Source: Pseudobdellovibrio exovorus JSS
GTDB taxonomy: Bacteria; Bdellovibrionota; Bdellovibrionia; Bdellovibrionales; Bdellovibrionaceae
Assembly: GCF_000348725.1 (NCBI RefSeq)
Contig: NC_020813.1
Span: forward strand, 682,001 to 746,000
DNA: 64,000 nt
Reading direction: 5' to 3'
Part shown: positions 45,908 to 54,912 of the stretch, piece after piece
Layout: every line of letters begins with the position of its first letter
Position numbering within the stretch: position 1 is the first letter of the stretch
The notes under the pieces: generated by a model
Databases searched by the model: none
What the model saw: only the letters and a program-made list of their open reading frames with translations
Told to the model about the DNA's origin: nothing
Translations under genes and position numbers: made by a program

Positions 45908-47365
45908 ATGGCATTAAGACAGACAATGAACCTAAGTCAAAATTTGGTCATCACGCCGCAATTGCAGCAGGCGATCAAACTTTTGCAAATGTCACGTCTT
46001 GAATTGGAATCTCAGGTTCGAAATGAATTAGAAGAAAACCCAATTCTAGAAGAAGCTGAAGTTCTGCGTGAAGAAGATTTTCAGCGAACAAAAGAAGCAG
46101 AAGCTCAGACTTCAGATGCTTCCGAGGCTGTGCCCGAAAGCGGAGCGGTTGATAATGTTCAAGATCCTCAGAAGCAAGATGAGTTTGAATGGGAATCTTA
46201 TTTAGAAACTCAGCATAAAGCTCCACGTGAAGCGTCCCATGGCAACGAAGAGATCATGAACTATGAAAATCTGATCTCGACGACTCAGACTTTACATGAT
46301 CATTTATATTGGCAGATCAAGATGACGGGTTTTTCAGATAACGAAGAGCGCGCCGCAGATGCGATCATTGGTCATATTGATGATGATGGGTATTTAAAAG
46401 TTCCTCTAGATCAAATTGCCGCCGAAGAAAAATTGGATATCGAAGATTTAGAAGATGCATTAAGTTTAATCCAAGAGTTTGATCCTCCAGGTGTTGGGGC
46501 TCGCGATTTACGTGAGTGTCTATTGATTCAAGCGCGTATTCTTGAAGAGGATACAAATGATTTAGTTAATCTAATCAATAATCATCTTAAGGACTTAGAA
46601 AAGAAAAACTACGAAGCTATTGCTAAGGGGTTAAATCGCTCTTTGGAAGAAATTATTGAAATCTGTAAAATTATTTACGCGATGGAACCAAAACCAGGGC
46701 GTGGATATGCAGGTACAGAAACTCAGTATGTCACACCGGACGTTTACGTTTATAAAGTAGGCGATGACTATGTCGTTTCGTTAAACGAAGATGGCTTGCC
46801 GAAACTAAAAATTTCAAATTATTACAAGAATATGCTGAAGGGTGGAAGCAACCCGACAGGTGATCAGCAGGCCACAGAGTATATTCAAGAAAAATTGAAA
46901 TCAGCAGTATGGCTAATTAAGTCTATCCATCAAAGACAGCGTACGATTTACAAAGTGACGGAAAGTATTGTGAAGCATCAACGCGACTTTTTTGAAAAAG
47001 GCGTCAGTGCACTTAAGCCGATGGTTTTACGTGATATTGCCAATGATATTGGGATGCATGAATCTACTGTCAGTCGTGTGACAACAGCGAAGTATGTGCA
47101 CACTCCGCAGGGTATTTACGAGTTAAAATACTTCTTTAATTCAGGCATCAGTTCGTCACAGGGCGGGGAAGACCTTGCCTCTGAATCTGTGAAGTTAAAA
47201 ATTAAAGAATTAGTCGCAAAAGAAGATCCAAAGAAGCCGCTTTCAGATCAAAAAATCGTTGATCTCTTGAAAAAAGAAGGTATTGATATTGCTCGCCGTA
47301 CGGTGGCGAAATATCGTGACGTTCTTAAGATTTTGCCATCAAGTCAGCGTAAAAAATATTTTTAA
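45908..47365 (+). CDS. rpoN: RNA polymerase sigma-54 factor RpoN
   Basis: 485 aa. Region I at the N-terminus (LRQTMNLSQNLVITPQLQQAIKLLQMSR as two adjoining Gln/Leu-rich stretches), acidic region II, core-binding domain, HTH around IGMHESTVSRVT and the RpoN box ARRTVAKYRD near the C-terminus. Works with activators such as the FHA-AAA+ protein at 26930-28171. Lies 18 nt after lptB, as in many Proteobacteria. A purine-rich AAGGAG lies rather far upstream of the ATG, with GGGG closer. Confidence 0.97.
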   Translation: MALRQTMNLSQNLVITPQLQQAIKLLQMSRLELESQVRNELEENPILEEAEVLREEDFQRTKEAEAQTSDASEAVPESGAVDNVQDPQKQDEFEWESYLETQHKAPREASHGNEEIMNYENLISTTQTLHDHLYWQIKMTGFSDNEERAADAIIGHIDDDGYLKVPLDQIAAEEKLDIEDLEDALSLIQEFDPPGVGARDLRECLLIQARILEEDTNDLVNLINNHLKDLEKKNYEAIAKGLNRSLEEIIEICKIIYAMEPKPGRGYAGTETQYVTPDVYVYKVGDDYVVSLNEDGLPKLKISNYYKNMLKGGSNPTGDQQATEYIQEKLKSAVWLIKSIHQRQRTIYKVTESIVKHQRDFFEKGVSALKPMVLRDIANDIGMHESTVSRVTTAKYVHTPQGIYELKYFFNSGISSSQGGEDLASESVKLKIKELVAKEDPKKPLSDQKIVDLLKKEGIDIARRTVAKYRDVLKILPSSQRKKYF

Positions 47366-47376
47366 GGAAGCTTTTT

Positions 47377-47883
47377 ATGGATTATCGTTCTTTGATTCGC
47401 GAAGTACCTGACTTTCCGATTGCTGGGGTTTTGTTCCGCGATATTTCTCCGTTACTACAAAATGCTGAGGCTTTCTCTCAAGTCGCGATGGACTTTTCTA
47501 AAATGATTGATCTAGAGAATGTGGATTTGTTTGTTGGAATCGAATCGCGCGGATTTATTTTGGCATCACAGTTGGCTGCAAAATTTAATAAAGGTTTTTT
47601 GCCACTCAGAAAAGCGGGTAAACTTCCACCGCCAACGATCAAGCAATCTTATAAATTAGAATACGGCGAAGCGACTCTTGAAGTTGTACCTGCATCTCAA
47701 GGTGCGAAAGTGGTTATTTGTGATGATGTTTTGGCCACTGGCGGGACTTTGCGAGCTGCTATGGAATTGTGCGAAAAAGCAGGGTACCAAGTCGAAGATG
47801 TGCTGGTCCTCATTAATTTGAAATTTTTGAACAGTCTTCAGTTTCGTAATAAAGAAATTAAGTCACTTCTACAGTACGAATAA
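47377..47883 (+). CDS. apt: Adenine phosphoribosyltransferase
   Basis: 168 aa. Salvages adenine to AMP. N-terminal FPIAGVLFRDISPLL, IESRGFILAS, substrate loop FLPLRKAGKLPPP and the PRPP-binding motif VVICDDVLATGGTLRAA. AAGGAAG ribosome site; 11 nt after rpoN, apparently closing the long operon. Its placement between rpoN and hpf is unusual. Confidence 0.96.
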   Translation: MDYRSLIREVPDFPIAGVLFRDISPLLQNAEAFSQVAMDFSKMIDLENVDLFVGIESRGFILASQLAAKFNKGFLPLRKAGKLPPPTIKQSYKLEYGEATLEVVPASQGAKVVICDDVLATGGTLRAAMELCEKAGYQVEDVLVLINLKFLNSLQFRNKEIKSLLQYE

Positions 47884-48037
47884 ATCTTAATTCTATATCT
47901 GAAACATTTAACCCACCGGATGATGTCTCTTGTCTCAGTACGAGATGTTGAGCTTTTTTAAATTTTTAGAAAAGCCTCCTCATCTTTGGTCTGGGTCTTA
48001 CCGATAGGTAATTCACAGCAACTCAATCAAGGGTTCT

Positions 48038-48055
48038 AAGGCGTAAGGCCTTTTT
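48038..48055 (+). terminator. Short hairpin with T-run before hpf
   Basis: AAGGC-N5-GCCTT followed by three more T. Only 5 bp, so a weak terminator or attenuator at most. The rest of the 190-bp gap (47884-48073) shows AT-rich dyads but no clear promoter. Confidence 0.3.
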
Positions 48056-48073
48056 CACATCAAAGGAGAAAGA

Positions 48074-48445
48074 ATGAAGTCGAATTTCACGTTCAAGCAT
48101 CTAGACTATTCTGAGTCATTGGTTAATTACACAAATACCAAGCTAGATGAGATTGGACAGTTTTTATTAAAGGATGGGCGCTGCAATGTTTATTACTCGA
48201 AAAATCAGCACGACTTTGTGGTTGAGGTTTCGATCAATACAAAGCAGAAATTCTTTAAGGCGACGGCAAGTGCTCCTGATGTGTATGTAGCTGTGGACTT
48301 GATGGTGGATAAGCTGGAAAAACAATTCCTTAAAGTAAAAGAGATCTATGTGGATCACAAGAAGTTCAGCTTATCGAAAGAGGGACGCCTACGTGATTTC
48401 AATGGTCAGTTTGAGTATCAACCTCGATGGAAGAAAGCGGGCTAA
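48074..48445 (+). CDS. hpf: Ribosome hibernation promoting factor HPF/RaiA
   Basis: 123 aa. Beta-alpha fold with FKHLDYSESLVNYTNTKLDEI, VEVSINTKQKFFKATASAPDVYVAVDLMVDKLEKQ as consecutive conserved segments; short form without the C-terminal dimerisation domain. Binds 30S subunits and silences ribosomes in starvation, a plausible need in a non-feeding attack phase. AAAGGAG ribosome site. Found near rpoN as in many Proteobacteria but separated here by apt. Confidence 0.93.
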   Translation: MKSNFTFKHLDYSESLVNYTNTKLDEIGQFLLKDGRCNVYYSKNQHDFVVEVSINTKQKFFKATASAPDVYVAVDLMVDKLEKQFLKVKEIYVDHKKFSLSKEGRLRDFNGQFEYQPRWKKAG

Positions 48446-48471
48446 TCTTTCGATTTCCTCTCTCCGAACTT

Positions 48472-48502
48472 GAAAAAAGCCCTCGTTTTAGAGGGCTTTT
48501 TT
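48472..48502 (+). terminator. Rho-independent terminator after hpf
   Basis: A6-GCCCTC, loop GTTTTA, GAGGGC-T7. Strong stem and T-tract 27 nt after the hpf stop. Confidence 0.93.
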
Positions 48503-48646
48503 TGTTTTTTCGCCTCACTAAAACCTCACACTCTCGATATGCTTACAACATAAGCAAATTCAACTCTCTACAAGGCATTGTCAGAGCCATTGTTCATTGA
48601 CCCAAGGTGACAAATCGAGTTACTTTTTGGCGTTTGTAATGAATCG

Positions 48647-48669
48647 TTCCCGACTGTTTTTTAGTTGGG
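48647..48669 (+). promoter_or_regulatory. Stem-loop in the metK leader
   Basis: CCCGACT and AGTTGGG pair over about 7 bp (one G-T) around a T-rich loop. Lies ~30 nt before the metK start. I could not fit it to a known SAM riboswitch class. The rest of the 48503-48696 gap shows no feature I can name. Confidence 0.3.
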
Positions 48670-48696
48670 GCTAAATCTTTAACTGAGGTGAGTGAA

Positions 48697-49863
48697 TTGA
48701 AAAATTTTATTTTTACCAGTGAGTCGGTTTCTGAAGGGCATCCAGATAAAATGGCTGATCAAATCAGCGATGCCATTCTAGATAAAATCCTAGAACAAGA
48801 TCCTACGGGACGCGTAGCTTGTGAAACTCTTTTGACAACAGGCCTAGTTGTTGTTGCTGGTGAAATTACGACAAGTGCTAAGGTGAACTTTTCTGAAGTG
48901 GCGCGTGAAACAATTAAGCGTATTGGATACGACCATTCCGATAAAGGTTTTGACTACAAAACATGCGGAGTAACAATTGCCGTAGGTCAACAGTCTCCAG
49001 ATATTTCTATGGGAGTGAAGCAAACAGGAAGCGACGATCAAGGTGCCGGTGACCAAGGATTAATGTTTGGTTATGCAACTAATGAAACACCGGAGCTAAT
49101 GCCATTGACGTTAGCGATGTCTCATAAACTTGTGAAAGACCTCGCAACTATTCGTAAAGAAAACAAAGTGAACTGGTTAAGACCGGATGCAAAATCACAA
49201 GTTTCTGTTCAGTATGAAAATGGTGTGGCAAAACGTATTGAAACAATCGTGATTTCAACTCAACACGCAGAAGATGTTTCTTTGAAGCAGATTCAAGATT
49301 TCATCATGGAAGAGTTGATTAAAAAATCAATTCCTTCTCAGTGGGTAGATAAAAATACTAAATTCCACATTAATCCAACAGGTCGTTTCGTAACAGGCGG
49401 TCCAATGGGCGATGCGGGCTTAACGGGAAGAAAAATTATCGTTGATACTTATGGCGGACACGGAGCACATGGTGGCGGAGCTTTCTCAGGAAAAGATCCT
49501 ACAAAAGTGGATCGTTCAGCAGCTTATGCCGCTCGTCACGTAGCAAAAAATATCGTAGCTGCAGGCTTAGCCGAAAGATGCTTAGTGCAAGTAGCTTATG
49601 CGATCGGTGTGGCCGAGCCAGTCAGTATCAGCATTAATGATTATGGTACCAGTACAGTGGGGCCTGAAAAGTTAGAAAAAGCGGTACGTGCGGTATGGGA
49701 TTTACGCCCATCTCGTATTGTAAAAGAATTAGATTTATTAAAACCAATTTACTCGCCAACAGCTGTTTATGGTCACTTCGGTCGTGAAGAGAGATTGAGT
49801 GAAGGCTTCTTCTCTTGGGAAAAAGTAAATAAAATTGAACAACTCAAAGAGGCTGTTAAGTAA
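48697..49863 (+). CDS. metK: S-adenosylmethionine synthetase
   Basis: Makes SAM from methionine and [16 protein letters not shown] at the N-terminus, [12 protein letters not shown], the [15 protein letters not shown] loop and [17 protein letters not shown]. 388 aa from the TTG at 48697. That start is preferred because GAGGTGA is 5 nt upstream and the N-terminus then matches the family ([12 protein letters not shown]); a GTG at 48688 would add three residues but has no ribosome site. Confidence 0.97.
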   Translation: MKNFIFTSESVSEGHPDKMADQISDAILDKILEQDPTGRVACETLLTTGLVVVAGEITTSAKVNFSEVARETIKRIGYDHSDKGFDYKTCGVTIAVGQQSPDISMGVKQTGSDDQGAGDQGLMFGYATNETPELMPLTLAMSHKLVKDLATIRKENKVNWLRPDAKSQVSVQYENGVAKRIETIVISTQHAEDVSLKQIQDFIMEELIKKSIPSQWVDKNTKFHINPTGRFVTGGPMGDAGLTGRKIIVDTYGGHGAHGGGAFSGKDPTKVDRSAAYAARHVAKNIVAAGLAERCLVQVAYAIGVAEPVSISINDYGTSTVGPEKLEKAVRAVWDLRPSRIVKELDLLKPIYSPTAVYGHFGREERLSEGFFSWEKVNKIEQLKEAVK

Positions 49864-49890
49864 TTCTTAATAGCTAGGATGTGATCAGGC

Positions 49891-51693
49891 ATGGACCCGA
49901 AATTTATTCGTAACTTTTCAATCATCGCGCATATTGACCATGGTAAATCAACTTTGGCAGATGCGCTTTTATCTTTCACAGGGGCTCTGTCTGATCGCGA
50001 GAAAAAAGAGCAATTCTTAGATAATATGGAACTTGAGCGTGAGCGTGGAATCACGATCAAAGCTCAAACAGTTTGTCTAAAGTACAAATCAAAAAAAGAT
50101 GGTGAAACTTACCAGATTAATTTGATCGATACTCCGGGCCATGTGGATTTTTCTTACGAAGTGTCTCGCTCGTTGGCGGCCTGTGAAGGTGCCATTCTTG
50201 TTGTCGATGCGGCACAAGGGGTTGAAGCGCAGACATTAGCCAATGTTTATTTGGCGTTAGAGAATAATCTCGAGATTATTCCTGTTTTGAATAAGGTTGA
50301 TTTGCCGACAGCTGATCCAGAGGGCGTAAAAAAACAAATCGAAGATACAGTTGGTCTTGATTGTACAGATATCATCCATGCATCAGCCAAAGAAAAGCTG
50401 GGCATCGAAGATATCTTAGAGGCTATTATTGCAAAAGTTCCACCGCCAAAAGCTGATCGTAGTTTGCCAGCACGCAGTTTGATTTTTGACTCGTGGTTTG
50501 ATGCCTATCAAGGTGTTGTGGTTTTAGTGCGTGGTGTGGATGGCGTTATCAAAAAGGGCGATCGTATCAAGTTTGTCTCTACGGATAAAGAGTACGAAGT
50601 TCTGCGCATGGGTAAGTACATGCCATTTCCCGAGCCTGTTACAGAGTTAGCTGCAGGTGAAGTGGGATTCATCATTTGCGGTATTAAAGACATTCGCGAT
50701 GTTCAAGTGGGTGATACGGTAACTTCCGCTAAGAATCCGGCTTCGGTTCCGTTGGCGGGTTTTCAGCGTATTAAGCCGATGGTATTTGCTGGGATCTTTC
50801 CTGTGGTTGCCAGTGAGTATCAAAACTTAAAGGATGCTTTAGATAAGTTATGTCTGAATGACTCATCTTTGACTTACGAAATTGAAAAATCATTGGCTCT
50901 AGGCTTTGGCTATCGCTGTGGTTTCTTAGGTCTACTTCACATGGAAATTGTGCAAGAGCGCTTAGAGCGTGAGTTTAACTTGAATCTGATCACGACGGCA
51001 CCAACGGTGGTTTATCGTATCACTAAAAAAGATGGCACAATATTAATGTTAGAAAATCCATCTGGTATGCCGGATGAAACGCAGATCGAAAAAATGGAAG
51101 AGCCATATGTAAAAGTAACTTTGCATACTCCAACTGATTATATTGGTGGACTTCTTAAGCTTTGCGAAGATAAACGTGGCATACAAATTAAGATGGACTA
51201 TATCACCGAGAAAAAAGTGATCATTGAGTACAAGTTACCAATGAATGAAATGGTGATGGACTTCTATGATCGCCTGAAATCAATTACTAAGGGCTATGCA
51301 TCACTTGAGTATGAATTCTTAGGCTTTGAAGAAGCTGATTTAGTCAAAATGGATATTTTGATCAATGCAGAACCTGTGGATGCCTTATCTTTGATTATTC
51401 ATCGTTCAAAGGCGACAACGCGCGGAAGAGCTTTAGCAGAGAAAATGAAAGAGTTGATTCCACGTCAACAGTACCAAGTGGCAATTCAAGCAGCAGTTGG
51501 AGCTAAAATTATCGCGCGTGAGACATTAGGAGCCATCAGAAAAGACGTGACGGCTAAGTGTTATGGTGGTGACATATCAAGGAAAAGAAAACTTCTAGAA
51601 CGACAAAAAGAAGGTAAGAAGCGCATGAAGCAGATCGGTTCTGTTGACGTGCCGCAAGAAGCCTTCTTGGCGATCCTAAAAGTGGAGGACTAA
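49891..51693 (+). CDS. lepA: Elongation factor 4 (LepA)
   Basis: 600-aa translational GTPase. G1 [10 protein letters not shown]2 [12 protein letters not shown]3 DTPGHVDF, G4 NKVDLP, then EF-G-like domains II, III and V and the LepA-specific C-terminal domain ([20 protein letters not shown]). Promotes back-translocation or late initiation of ribosomes. Followed after 5 nt by a signal peptidase gene: lepA-lepB, as in E. coli. Confidence 0.97.
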   Translation: MDPKFIRNFSIIAHIDHGKSTLADALLSFTGALSDREKKEQFLDNMELERERGITIKAQTVCLKYKSKKDGETYQINLIDTPGHVDFSYEVSRSLAACEGAILVVDAAQGVEAQTLANVYLALENNLEIIPVLNKVDLPTADPEGVKKQIEDTVGLDCTDIIHASAKEKLGIEDILEAIIAKVPPPKADRSLPARSLIFDSWFDAYQGVVVLVRGVDGVIKKGDRIKFVSTDKEYEVLRMGKYMPFPEPVTELAAGEVGFIICGIKDIRDVQVGDTVTSAKNPASVPLAGFQRIKPMVFAGIFPVVASEYQNLKDALDKLCLNDSSLTYEIEKSLALGFGYRCGFLGLLHMEIVQERLEREFNLNLITTAPTVVYRITKKDGTILMLENPSGMPDETQIEKMEEPYVKVTLHTPTDYIGGLLKLCEDKRGIQIKMDYITEKKVIIEYKLPMNEMVMDFYDRLKSITKGYASLEYEFLGFEEADLVKMDILINAEPVDALSLIIHRSKATTRGRALAEKMKELIPRQQYQVAIQAAVGAKIIARETLGAIRKDVTAKCYGGDISRKRKLLERQKEGKKRMKQIGSVDVPQEAFLAILKVED

Positions 51694-51698
51694 GCGAT

Positions 51699-52544
51699 AT
51701 GTTCGGACGCAAGGGCACAACACCAAAACCACAAAAACAACCAAAAAAAGAGAAGTACGGCGGCTGGGACGTCAAAAACAAATTATTTTGGACTGAGGGT
51801 TGGGGCTCGATGTTGTTGGCGGTTCTGGCGGCTTTAACTATTCGTTGGTTATTGTTAGAAGCGTATGTCATCCCATCAGGATCTATGTTTCCGTCATTGC
51901 TCAAGAACGACCATATTTTCGTAAATAAAATGACTTATGGAATCCGTTTTCCTTTCAGTGAAAAGTGGATGGTGAAATTCCGTGAGCCAGAGCGCGGGGA
52001 AGTCATTGTTTTCAAGTACCCTCAAGATATGAGCACATTCTTTATTAAAAGAATCGTAGGCGTACCGGGCGATAAAGTTAAATTTGAAAATGGTATCTTG
52101 TACGTTAATGACAAGCCACAGCCGAAAAGCGTTCCTAAATCATCTGCTGACTTTGACTATCTTCGTGAAGAGGATTTCCAAAGTGAAGGTGGTTATCATG
52201 CGACTAAAGCGAACTATGTGCACTTCACAGAATCGCTGGATGGCGGTTACCATGATGATAAGTCTCCTAAAATTGTTGAGCACAGTATCTTGATGAAAAA
52301 AGGTGAAATCATGGGTTTCCCAGGTGATGGTGAATGGGTTGTGCCTCAAGATGCCTTATTTGTAATGGGTGACAATCGTTATCATTCGCACGATTCACGC
52401 TTCTGGGGCTTTGTTCCTCAGAAAAATATTTTGGGTCGAGCGAGCTTTGTTTGGTTAAGCTGTGAAGAGATGCTTCCTGTGGTCTCTGTTCTGTGTAACC
52501 CAATAACAATCCGCGGAACCCGTTTCTTTCACAGTATTCACTAG
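51699..52544 (+). CDS. lepB: Signal peptidase I, copy 1
   Basis: 281 aa. N-terminal TM (~28-48), box B with catalytic Ser VIPSGSMFPSLLKNDHI, box D with catalytic Lys FFIKRIVGVPGDK, box E MGDNRYHSHDSRFWGF. Removes signal peptides at the outer face of the inner membrane. Ribosome site GGAGGAC. Most similar to the classical enzyme and probably the general housekeeping peptidase of the three. Confidence 0.96.
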   Translation: MFGRKGTTPKPQKQPKKEKYGGWDVKNKLFWTEGWGSMLLAVLAALTIRWLLLEAYVIPSGSMFPSLLKNDHIFVNKMTYGIRFPFSEKWMVKFREPERGEVIVFKYPQDMSTFFIKRIVGVPGDKVKFENGILYVNDKPQPKSVPKSSADFDYLREEDFQSEGGYHATKANYVHFTESLDGGYHDDKSPKIVEHSILMKKGEIMGFPGDGEWVVPQDALFVMGDNRYHSHDSRFWGFVPQKNILGRASFVWLSCEEMLPVVSVLCNPITIRGTRFFHSIH

Positions 52545-52553
52545 GTTGTAGAA

Positions 52554-53297
52554 GTGATTTTCCCCCGTAAAAAAATTGGAAAACAAGGGCGCTGGCCGCA
52601 AGCTTTAGCATTGATAGCGGCGCCAGTTGTTTTGATATTTGCTTTTCGTTGGGTAGTCTTTGAACCTTTCGTGATTCCCTCTGAAAGTATGTTACCTAAT
52701 CTTTTAGTGCACGATCACATTTTGGTGTCTAAATCGAGCTACGGAATTAAAATTCCATTCAGTGACTCGTGGCTCTTGCGCTTTTCTGGTCCTCAGCGGG
52801 GCGATGTTGTCGTTTTTAAATACCCTCTGAATACGAATGTTTTCTTTATCAAACGTGTCGTCGGATTACCGCATGATAAGATCAGTGTGCAAAATGGACA
52901 GGTTATTGTGAATGATCAACCTTGGACAATCCAAGGTGTAACGTCTGGTGCTTTTAAAGACGAAGACAGCTTTTCTTATTTCTTAGAGTCGATTCCTTCC
53001 TCGGTTGAAGGGAAGGCTCTTTCTGAACATTTAATTCGTCTGAGCGTCGGTGGACACATTGATCCTAATGAAGTGGTTTTTGAAGTTCCAGAGGGACAAT
53101 ACCTTGTTTTAGGTGATAATCGTGATCAATCACAGGATTCTCGCTTTTGGGGATTTGTGGACGATAGACTGTTAGTCGGGCAGGCTAAATATATCTGGTT
53201 AAGCTGTGAAAACACGTTAGAAGCGACTCCGATGTTGTGTGATCCTGCCACCTTACGAGCCGATCGTATTTTTACCAGAATAAGAGGGGCTAAATGA
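52554..53297 (+). CDS. Signal peptidase I, copy 2
   Basis: 247 aa, GTG start 9 nt after copy 1. TM (~13-33), catalytic Ser in VIPSESMLPNLLVHDHI, catalytic Lys in FFIKRVVGLPHDK, box E LGDNRDQSQDSRFWGF, all intact. The region between Lys and box E (~110-180) differs from copy 1, which suggests a different substrate range. Last 4 nt overlap copy 3. Confidence 0.95.
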   Translation: MIFPRKKIGKQGRWPQALALIAAPVVLIFAFRWVVFEPFVIPSESMLPNLLVHDHILVSKSSYGIKIPFSDSWLLRFSGPQRGDVVVFKYPLNTNVFFIKRVVGLPHDKISVQNGQVIVNDQPWTIQGVTSGAFKDEDSFSYFLESIPSSVEGKALSEHLIRLSVGGHIDPNEVVFEVPEGQYLVLGDNRDQSQDSRFWGFVDDRLLVGQAKYIWLSCENTLEATPMLCDPATLRADRIFTRIRGAK

Positions 53298-53953
53298 AGT
53301 ACACTATAGTTGCTATAGCCATTGCGGGGGCTCTTTTTTTTCGCGCCTTCCTTATTTCAGTATACAAGGTGACCACTCAAAGTATGGCTCCTGTCATGTT
53401 ATCAGGGGATTTCGTTTTGAGTTCTCAGTACTCCTATGGGTTGCGTGTGCCATGGGATTCGGATGTCTATTTTCAATCGGCTCCCAAGCGTGGTGAGTTA
53501 GTGGTCTTTTCGAAGAACTATAAAACGTATATTAAACGTGTGGTGGCTGTAGAGCGCGATGAAGTGGCCTACCAGCAGGGCATTTTACACCTTAATGCTC
53601 AGCCATGTTCTTATGAAACCATAGCCACTCAGCCCGAGTTATTGCGCCAGCCTGTGCTGGAAGTTTGTGGCGAGCGCCAAACGCCGGTGATGCCAGTTTT
53701 GGCTCAAGAGGCCTCTAAGGAAGGTTCTGTGGAAGGCTCTGCTGTCGAAGAGGTTGCTAAAACTAAGCTGAATTCGGGTCAGATTCTTGTAGCGAGTGAC
53801 AATCGTGATACAGAAGGTGCTGTTGAAATCGTTTATGTTGATCAAATTATTGGCAAGCCACTTTTTGTTTGGATGTCATTTGCCTCAACGCAAGATTCCA
53901 TTTCTGCAACAAGCGGAATACGTTGGAATCGAATTTTGACAAAGCTCCAGTGA
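53294..53953 (+). CDS. Signal peptidase I-like protein, copy 3 (divergent)
   Basis: 219 aa. TM at the extreme N-terminus, Ser in TTQSMAPVMLSGDFVL and Lys in YIKRVVAVERDE are kept, so catalysis is possible. Box E is changed (SDNRDTEGAVE instead of GDNR..S.DSR.WG), and an Ala/Glu/Ser-rich insert (~135-160) precedes it. It resembles TraF-like or specialised signal peptidases. ATGA overlap with copy 2. Likely processes a narrow set of proteins; not a pseudogene by sequence. Confidence 0.85.
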   Translation: MKYTIVAIAIAGALFFRAFLISVYKVTTQSMAPVMLSGDFVLSSQYSYGLRVPWDSDVYFQSAPKRGELVVFSKNYKTYIKRVVAVERDEVAYQQGILHLNAQPCSYETIATQPELLRQPVLEVCGERQTPVMPVLAQEASKEGSVEGSAVEEVAKTKLNSGQILVASDNRDTEGAVEIVYVDQIIGKPLFVWMSFASTQDSISATSGIRWNRILTKLQ

Positions 53954-53972
53954 AGACATAGCATTTAGTTCA

Positions 53973-54911
53973 ATGCCTGTGAGCAAAAGCTCTCTGATAA
54001 CATTAAAAAAAATAGATGAAAAATTCGTTCTTCATTTATTTTCAAAGTCGATTGAACTCAAAAAGAATTTTAATGAGCATCGACTGTCATCCGGTCCTTA
54101 CCACTCTGGATATAAAGGAACCGCAGCTCTTCTGTTTTTTGAACCCAGTACTCGTACACGTTTTAGTTTTGAAGCGGCTAGCAGCCGTGCTGGTTATCAT
54201 CCCATGATTTTGGATGGTGGTATCGGAACAAGCATTGAAAAAGGCGAAACCATTGAAGATACAATTAGTAATATTCAAGCATTACGACCTTCTTTCTTTG
54301 TGATTCGCTGTCAAGATCATGTGAATCTAGAGCAAATAGATAGTTTAATTGATGTTCCTATTATCAATGCGGGATGGGGTAAAAGAGGGCATCCAACACA
54401 GGCCCTCCTTGATGGATTAACCATTCATGAAAAATTAGGCTCGATTGCTGCGAAAAATATTCTATTTGTAGGGGACATTAAGCATTCGCGTGTTGTGGCG
54501 TCTCATCGTGAACTTTCTGAAGTTTTGAAATACAATATGGGATTTTGTGCGCCTCGGGAATTCTTGCCGGAAGTGATCTCCACGGGAATTCAGTGTTTTT
54601 CTAATTTACCAGAAGCTCTTGAATGGGCTGATGTTGTGATAGCACTTCGTGTTCAGAAGGAAAGACACGAAAACGAAAATCTTTTTTTAATAGAAGATTA
54701 TCGTGAAAACTTCGGACTAAATAATGAAAGACTCAAGTTAGCAAAGCCGAATGCTGTGATTATGCATCCGGGGCCAATCAACTACGGAGTTGAAATTGAA
54801 TCTGAAATACTTCAAGACCCTCGTTGTGTGATCTTAAAGCAAGTCGAAAATGGCGCATTTCTAAGGGAAGCTCTTATACGTAGTATTGTGGATAAAGAAA
54901 AAGGTGACTGA
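53973..54911 (+). CDS. pyrB: Aspartate carbamoyltransferase catalytic subunit
   Basis: 312 aa. Carbamoyl-phosphate motif FFEPSTRTRFSFE, aspartate-binding GWGKRGHPTQALLD, and MHPGPINYGVEI. First committed step of pyrimidine synthesis. No regulatory subunit (pyrI) nearby. The ribosome site is weak. carA starts 1 nt after its stop. Confidence 0.95.
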   Translation: MPVSKSSLITLKKIDEKFVLHLFSKSIELKKNFNEHRLSSGPYHSGYKGTAALLFFEPSTRTRFSFEAASSRAGYHPMILDGGIGTSIEKGETIEDTISNIQALRPSFFVIRCQDHVNLEQIDSLIDVPIINAGWGKRGHPTQALLDGLTIHEKLGSIAAKNILFVGDIKHSRVVASHRELSEVLKYNMGFCAPREFLPEVISTGIQCFSNLPEALEWADVVIALRVQKERHENENLFLIEDYRENFGLNNERLKLAKPNAVIMHPGPINYGVEIESEILQDPRCVILKQVENGAFLREALIRSIVDKEKGD

Positions 54912-54912
54912 T

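Noticed and set aside
48503-48696. SAM riboswitch upstream of metK
   Set aside because: The leader has one stem-loop and no sequence I could match to SAM-I, SAM-II, SAM-IV or SAM/SAH consensus elements.
53294-53953. Third signal peptidase as a pseudogene
   Set aside because: The frame is intact, start and stop are coupled to its neighbours, and the catalytic Ser and Lys motifs are kept; only box E has diverged.
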